64,000 nucleotides of DNA. Source: Marasmius tenuissimus (Eukaryota; Basidiomycota; Agaricomycetes; Agaricales; Marasmiaceae). Location: the NCBI GenBank assembly GCA_029532415.1, contig JAQOTA010000053.1:558001-622000 (forward strand), given 5' to 3'. The notes below the pieces were generated by a model. It was not told where the DNA came from and searched no databases. It worked only from the letters and a program-made list of their open reading frames with translations. Positions 58,317 through 64,000 of the stretch are shown in pieces. Positions within the stretch are counted from its first letter, which is position 1; each line of letters begins with the position of its first letter. The position numbers and the translations under genes were made by a program.

Positions 58317-60400
58317 ATGTCTAGATCTTCTCAATTACCTCGCGGCGAAGCCTGTCTCTCTTGCAGGTGAGCTCTCGGTCCATGCGCACTTCCCAAGCCA
58401 CCGTATCAACTGACTCTTCTACCGTTTCTAGACATCGCAAAATTGTGAGTACGCGCCGCCCATGCGCTTATGCCTTCCGCGTTCGAAGTCTCGAGGAGGT
58501 ACTGAAGCACAACGTTCCTTGTGTTCCTCTAGAAATGCGATGGGAGACGCCCAGTCTGCAGCCCTTGCTCCGCGTCCACGCCCGAGAGTTGTGTATACGA
58601 AGGCGAGAATGAACAGCATGCACTCGAAGAACAGATTTCGGCTATGGAGGGTCGCTTGAGGCAATTGCAAGAGAGGGCCGAACCCTCGGTGGCTTTGCAT
58701 CATCCATACAGCTCTGGAGGGCACATCACGTCTGGACCTGCTTTGCCTCAGGTCTCTCGAGGTGGCCTTAGAATTGAGGTGAGTTTGCGAGCTTGGCGTT
58801 CCACAAGACCCTACAGGACCATTCTGACCACGCTTCCACCATATGAAGGACATGCCAGCGGATGTTCGTCGAAAACTGTACGTCGAATCGGACTCGCGTC
58901 TTCTAGAAGCTGACGGCGTTTCCTAGATTGCGTTCGTTTACTCCTCACTCCATGAACTTTGGTTTCTTCCTCGACGGGGCTCGTTTCCAATCGTCCCATG
59001 AAGGGGATCAACCTTCTCCTACGCTTAGCAGTGCCATCAACCTGATGGGGGCTTACTTTAGTCCCCAGCAGGAGCTGTCCTCTTTACAGCACGATCTCCT
59101 TACACAGGCACTTCAAGACGCGTCCCAGGGACTATCAGTCAACCATCCTCATAAAATCTTGCACACGATCCAGGCTGAGGTGCTCATTGCCCAGTACCTC
59201 TTCCTGAACGGACGTGTGCTCGAGGGGAAATATCATATCGGCACGGCGGTCTCCCTCGTCCTGGGTGCAGGGTTCCACAAGATTCGGTCGGGACATCAAC
59301 AGGCTATTCCGAGATCGGGCATGTCCCCACCCATGCCGAGAGATGCTCAAGAGGAAGTGGAGAGGGTGAACGCGCTGTGGACAGTTTTGGTCTTGAACGA
59401 TAGCTGGGCTGCGGCGGATGGTGGTCCGTCGAATATTGCCTACGACGTGCCCGAGTCGAGGGTCGACTCTCCCTGGCCGCTTGATTTTGGGGGTCGGGAA
59501 CCTTATGTACGTGGTTTCATGGCTCCATGGTACCTACTTAGGATGAGGGAAGCTGATATTGGTTGTGGTGAACAGTTTCCAAGTAACTTGCAGAGTGGAT
59601 ACACCATCCAGAACTTTTTGGCGAATCAACCTGATGGTGTCACTTCCTTGAACGCTCTGCACGCCAAAGCCGCTATTCTGTTCGAGCAAGCCTCTCGTCT
59701 GCTACGTCAATATGGACCTAGTGAGCTCGACCCTTCTCTATTCGCATTTCGGTTGTTGACGAGTACCACAGATCTGAATGCCCGTGAGGCTGCGAAATTC
59801 CAGGTCACATTCGGGAACCTCAACACCCTGATCCACCGCTTCATCTCTGAATTACCGGCGCTTTCTGGAGTAAGCTCCAAAGCTACGCTACGAAGGCTTC
59901 TAGTCATCCATACCCTCGCCCGCGTCGCTGCGATTCAGCTGCACTACATCTTTGCAGCTCAGGACGCCAATTCGCACGCCATCATTGTCTCCAACGCGGA
60001 AACTATCGTTACACTCCTGCGGGAGACCAATATGAGCGATTTCCCATTCGTTGATCCGATCATGGGTGTACGTTTTTCATTTCGAGTTCGGACGTTAAAG
60101 CACCCTGATTGACTTGAGCACATTGCATAGGTCTTGTGGATGGCAGCAGCAAAGGTCTTTGTTGACGAGGTGACTGTTGTACGGGCTCGTACCCCCCAGT
60201 CCCAGAGAACCCCTTCGAAGAACCTTGTTGCTGCAGTGGAGATGATCATGTCAGTCATGTCATTCTTCGCCCCGCATTCCCCTCTTCTAGGTGAGTGATT
60301 CAGCCAGACGTTGCTGCCGTCCCTAATATCGGCTAACTCACTTTTTACGCAAACTTCAGATTCACAGCTCGCGCAGCTTCGACGCAGCATTACGGGATGA
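58317..60400 (+). CDS. Zn2Cys6 fungal transcription factor, copy B1
   Basis: Start ATG 58317 (MSRSSQLPRG). The zinc cluster is built from three exons: EACLSCR, HRKI, and KCDGRRPVCSPCSASTPESCVYEG, giving Cys-x2-Cys-x6-Cys-x6-Cys-x2-Cys-x8-Cys. A leucine-rich helix follows (LEEQISAMEGRLRQLQ), probably for dimerisation. The middle homology region has VRRKL, RSFTPHSMNFGFFLDGARF, AINLMGAYFSPQQELSS, QAEVLIAQYLFLNGR, LEGKYHIGTAVSLVLGAGFHK and VNALWTVLVLNDSWAAAD. The C-terminal half has AREAAKFQVTFGNLNTLIHRF, RRLLVIHTLARVAAIQLHY and DFPFVDPIMGV, ending SQLAQLRRSITG. No break is seen. It is a tandem duplicate of the gene at 61907 and more distantly related to the one at 37028. The targets are unknown. 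Confidence 0.88.
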
Positions 60401-61906
60401 ACGTCTGAAGTTCCTGTTTGAATCATTCCAACTCTTCGCTCCAAATTCATAGAAATATTTATTTGACTTTGTGTGACTCGGACTTGGCTCGGGCTTTGCT
60501 TGGGCCTCTATTTATGCGTTTGATATGTTGATGGACCTAGACACTGACTTTACTTCCCAATTACTTCCGACTTCGTAACAAGTGTAGCCACTGGTTAGCC
60601 TTGTTTGGTCTCGTATATACACGCGGGTAGCACACATAGCTAGTTCTCTACGATACCATACCATCATATATTGAACACTCCTGTTTGGCTTCATCTTCCA
60701 CTCGCATGCTGCTCCAACGGTAGTACATACTTTCGTTTCGACCGATGATTAACTATTTCAGTGTCTGCTCAGTTTGGCGCCGCGGACAAGTGACCATTTG
60801 TCGGTTAGCACCGGCTCTTCAAGAAGCTTGAGGCCTGAGGACCTCAAAAATCTTAGAGCAAAGTGGGGGGGGGGGGGTAGAAGTCAACCAGTCTCAAGGG
60901 CTTTGCAAGAGCTCTATAACCTGGTAGGTAGGCGCTTAATCAAGCGCGCACGGACCTTAGATGAGCGGCCCGAGTGACTCAGAGGCTGTCATACGCGTCA
61001 TAGCGCCCACAGGAACCCATGCGTGTCATTGCGGCGTGGCCAAGCCCGACCTACCTCTTCCCGCGACCACCACCGTGGCCATACAATTGTCTACAACTTT
61101 GCTACAACTCGCTAAAATCCAAATCTCTCGGAGCCGACAGGCTCTGGTAGTACTCTGATGGAGCTGGTATCACGCACATCGAAGCTCCTCCTCTGATATT
61201 CTGATATTCTCCTTCCGTCTTATAAAAATAACGTTGATTTAAGGTGCATAACCGGTATTGAACACGTCGTGGCTATCTGATTTACGCAAGGCTACTAGGT
61301 ATGACCGGGATGCTGTGCTCGGAGATTTTCCCTTCTCAGAAAATATGGCTCTTCGAATTGTGAAGTATATTAGTATTTGGAAGTACTTCCAAGTAATAAG
61401 TCTACTTCGATTCGGCCAAAGCGCCCCGGACATCGACTAAACAGTATATTCTGATGATATCACCCGAGTGTGCGTTGGCAAGGAGGCTATGAAATACGTT
61501 GATTTGCGGGCACTCTTGCCCTCGCTATGATACTCGGTGTTCCTCAGTGGAGGCAGACATGGGGAGCAAAACCTTTAGGATTGAAGGGTACGTGATTACC
61601 GACGATACACGACGCGTGTTGACTCCACGAGGGATCAATTCATCGGCAGCATGCCCTTCTCTATCTATCAGCTCAACGCAACTTGGTCTTTCCGGGCCTC
61701 CCCTCCCCAGCTATGCTGCTGGAGATGTCAGGATCATGAAAAGATGACGGTCAAATCTGTCCATGATCTCTCAAACGCTTACGGTGTTTTCTCTCCATCC
61801 AGGCTGAGAAATCCACGGTGTTCTTCCCCCATCTCGTTTGACGTTCAACTATTTAATGCTCGCAAAACGTCTCGAGTTGGCATTCTCCTCGTATAACCTT
61901 TGTGCC
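60401..61906. other. About 1.5 kb between the tandem regulators; no gene seen
   Basis: A G-run of about 14 bases lies near 60865-60879. No coding motif is recognised. Confidence 0.4.
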
Positions 61907-63926
61907 ATGAATAGTGGGATTTGTGTTCCCTGCAGGTAAATCCACTAATTTCAAGTGCTGACCTCAAGCTGAAACATTACCTTTGCAGACATCGTAAACG
62001 CGTGAGTGTCCGCCTTTCCGCCGTACATTGACTCAGAAATTTGAAGACACTCACAACACGATCTCTCCATTTCAGAGATGCGATGGGAGGCGACCAATCT
62101 GTGGTCCATGCGTAGGTTCATCGAGGCCAAACTGCGTCTACGACGATGATACCGAACAGCATGTTCTCGAAGCCAAAATTTCGGCCATGGAGGATCGGCT
62201 ACAGTCGCTACAAAGGCCCAGCTCATCCTCCCCCTCGTCGAGAAGGAGTGCATCCACAACTCCTACAGCGCCGCCACCAGCCGGGCGCAGAATTGAGGTG
62301 AGGTCCCATCTGCTGTGGTCCGAGGCGCCCAGGGCTAAGCTCAGCTGTTGGCATCTCCCCGTACACAGGACATTACGGTGGATGTTCGCCGTCGACTGTA
62401 AGGAAAAAGTTTTCACCGCCCTCGTAAACTGATATCCCGTATTCCGTGCTATACAGATTTCGATCATTCATACCGCACTCAACAAACTTTGGGATGTTCC
62501 TCGACTGGTCTCGTTTTCAAAGTGCCTCGGAAGGCGAACCACCTGCGCCTGCGCTTTCGACTGCCATTCTTCTAATGGGCGCATACCTCAGTCCACATCA
62601 AGAATTATCCTCCTTCCAACGAGCCCTTCTAACACAAGCACTTCAAGATTCGGCGCAGGGTCTGTCAACTAGTCACCCGCAAAGAGTGTTGCACGTCGTT
62701 CAAGCAGAGTTACTTATCGCCCAATACCTTTTCCTCAATGACCGGGCACTCGAGGGTAAATACCATATCAGCACCGCAGTTTCCCTCGTACTTGGTGCAG
62801 GCTTTCACAAAATTCGGTCGGGGCAACAACAAACCATTCCGAGATCAGGAATGATCCCTCCCCCACCGAGGGACGCTCGAGAGGAGGTCGAGAGAGTGAA
62901 TGCACTGTGGGCTGTGTTGGTAATGAATCATTGTTGGACGGCAGCGGATGCTAAGGCGTCGAATATATCCTACGACATGCCCGAGTCAAGAATTGACGCG
63001 CCATGGCCACTCGATTTCGGTGGCAGTACCGAAGCCCAGGTTGGTCGGAGTCTCAATTAGTCACCACAGAGAAGATGTGACTCATGTTTCGGATCCTAGT
63101 TCTTCCCTAACAACCTTCAGACTGGGTACACCATCCAAAACTTTCTAGCTGACCGTCCCGACGGCGTAAACTCTCTAAATGCCCTCCATGCAAAGGCGGC
63201 CATTCTCTTCGAGCAATCGACCCGCCTACTCCGACAATACACGCCTCGTGAGTGTCAGGAGGACCTGAGGGCCCTGTAGCTACATCACTAAATTCTTTCT
63301 AGGGATGGACGTGCGCGAAGCCGCTAAATTCCAAGTCACCTTCGGCAATATCAACACTGTTATCCATCGCTTCGTCTCTGGGTTGCCACCAGCCTCTGGA
63401 GTCAGCTCAAGCACTGTTCGCCGAAGATTGTTGGTTATACACGTTCTTGCAAGGGTGGCGGCGATACAGCTTCACTATGTCTTCTTCGCTCAGGATCCAA
63501 ATTCGCGTGGGATAGTTCTCTCAAATGCACAGAGCATTGCTTCACTCCTGAGAGAGACTGACTTGAGCGACTTGCCGTTCATTGATCCTATCATGGGTGT
63601 ACGTTTGAAATCATTCGGTTTTTTTGCTTGCGGCTGACGGAGAAATCCCTATTCCAGGTTTTATTGAAGGCGACCACGAGAGTCTTTGCGGATGAGTTGA
63701 AAGCCGCTGGAACTTCGACAGGTTCCCAGTCATCTACATCGGGTCGTCCCTCAAGGCAACATCTTCTTGCTGCAATGGAGACTGTTACCTCGGTGATGTC
63801 ATTTTTCGCTCCGCGTTCCCCTTTCATAAGTGAGAAGTCCTGTCTCCTTTGAAATTATCTTTGACCTAATGCGTGCCATTCCTAGACTCGCAGCTCGCAC
63901 ACATCAGACGAAATACGACGGGGTGA
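61907..63926 (+). CDS. Zn2Cys6 fungal transcription factor, copy B2
   Basis: Start ATG 61907 (MNSGICVPCR). The zinc cluster comes from three exons: ICVPCR, HRKR, and RCDGRRPICGPCVGSSRPNCVY. The helix is LEAKISAMEDRLQSLQ. The middle region closely follows copy B1: VRRRL, RSFIPHSTNFGMFLDWSRF, AILLMGAYLSPHQELSS, QAELLIAQYLFLNDR, LEGKYHISTAVSLVLGAGFHK and VNALWAVLVMNHCWTAAD. The C-terminal part has GYTIQNFLADRPDGVNSLNA, MDVREAAKFQVTFGNINTVIHRF, RRLLVIHVLARVAAIQLHY and LPFIDPIMGV, ending SQLAHIRRNTTG. Odd: between RLLRQY and VREAAKF it lacks about a dozen residues present in B1 (the FAFRLLTSTTDL segment), where an intron now lies. It looks functional otherwise. Confidence 0.85.
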
Positions 63927-64000
63927 TGTACCGATGCTATTCATCCACTCCAACCTGTCTCAAGTCGCTACATCCCACATCGTAGAGTATGTGGCCAGTC

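Noticed and set aside
60865..60879. G-run as a possible regulatory quadruplex
   Set aside because: A single homopolymer run without repeated G-tracts is more likely simple slippage sequence or a sequencing artefact.
1..64000. CRISPR array, prophage or bacterial operon
   Set aside because: No regularly spaced repeats were seen, and every recognisable gene has spliceosomal introns typical of fungi.

Overview
The window looks like nuclear DNA of an agaricomycete (mushroom-forming) basidiomycete. The protein genes are broken by many short GT-AG introns of about 45-60 bases. The gene content is typical of that group: TKL kinases of the kind expanded in mushrooms, a DUF6699-like domain, fungal Zn2Cys6 regulators, a UbiA prenyltransferase, P450s, and a LINE and a Tc1/mariner-type element. 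No ribosomal RNA, CRISPR or convincing tRNA gene was seen.

Left part (1-33 kb), a fast-changing accessory region. After the start of a metallo-beta-lactamase-like gene (minus, cut by the window edge) come two intact metacaspase (caspase-like protease) genes in tandem, at 3.1 and 6.2 kb. Two metacaspase ruins follow, at 9.8-10.8 kb and split between 15.9 and 28.8 kb. Each ruin is followed, tail to tail, by a minus-strand TKL kinase gene. The first kinase gene encodes two kinase domains in one protein. The second runs from a kinase into a helical region and then a DUF6699-like domain. The fourth metacaspase copy is split by a three-layer nest of transposons. A fully palindromic element (3-base target duplication) was entered by a 9.1-kb LINE (14-base target duplication). 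A 3.1-kb Tc1/mariner element then landed inside the LINE's own target duplication. The mariner carries a second, unrelated gene facing its transposase.

Right part (33-64 kb), housekeeping and secondary-metabolism genes. NAA10 (N-terminal acetyltransferase) and FKBP12 are intact single-copy genes. Around them lies a scattered duplication: a UbiA prenyltransferase, a Vps68/UPF0220 membrane protein and a Zn2Cys6 regulator are present once near 34-41 kb on the minus strand and again near 53-64 kb on the plus strand. In the second set the prenyltransferase is a pseudogene and the regulator is doubled. A P450 and a truncated P450 pseudogene lie between. Prenyltransferase, P450s and Zn2Cys6 regulators together suggest the remains of a terpenoid or meroterpenoid pathway; this is inference.

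The most interesting signal is the repeated neighbourhood of caspase-like proteases and TKL kinases, one of which carries a helical domain resembling those at the N-terminus of fungal NLR-type proteins. By analogy this could be a cell-death or self/non-self recognition module, but nothing in the sequence proves that. All exon joins were made by eye from frame, splice consensus and comparison between copies.
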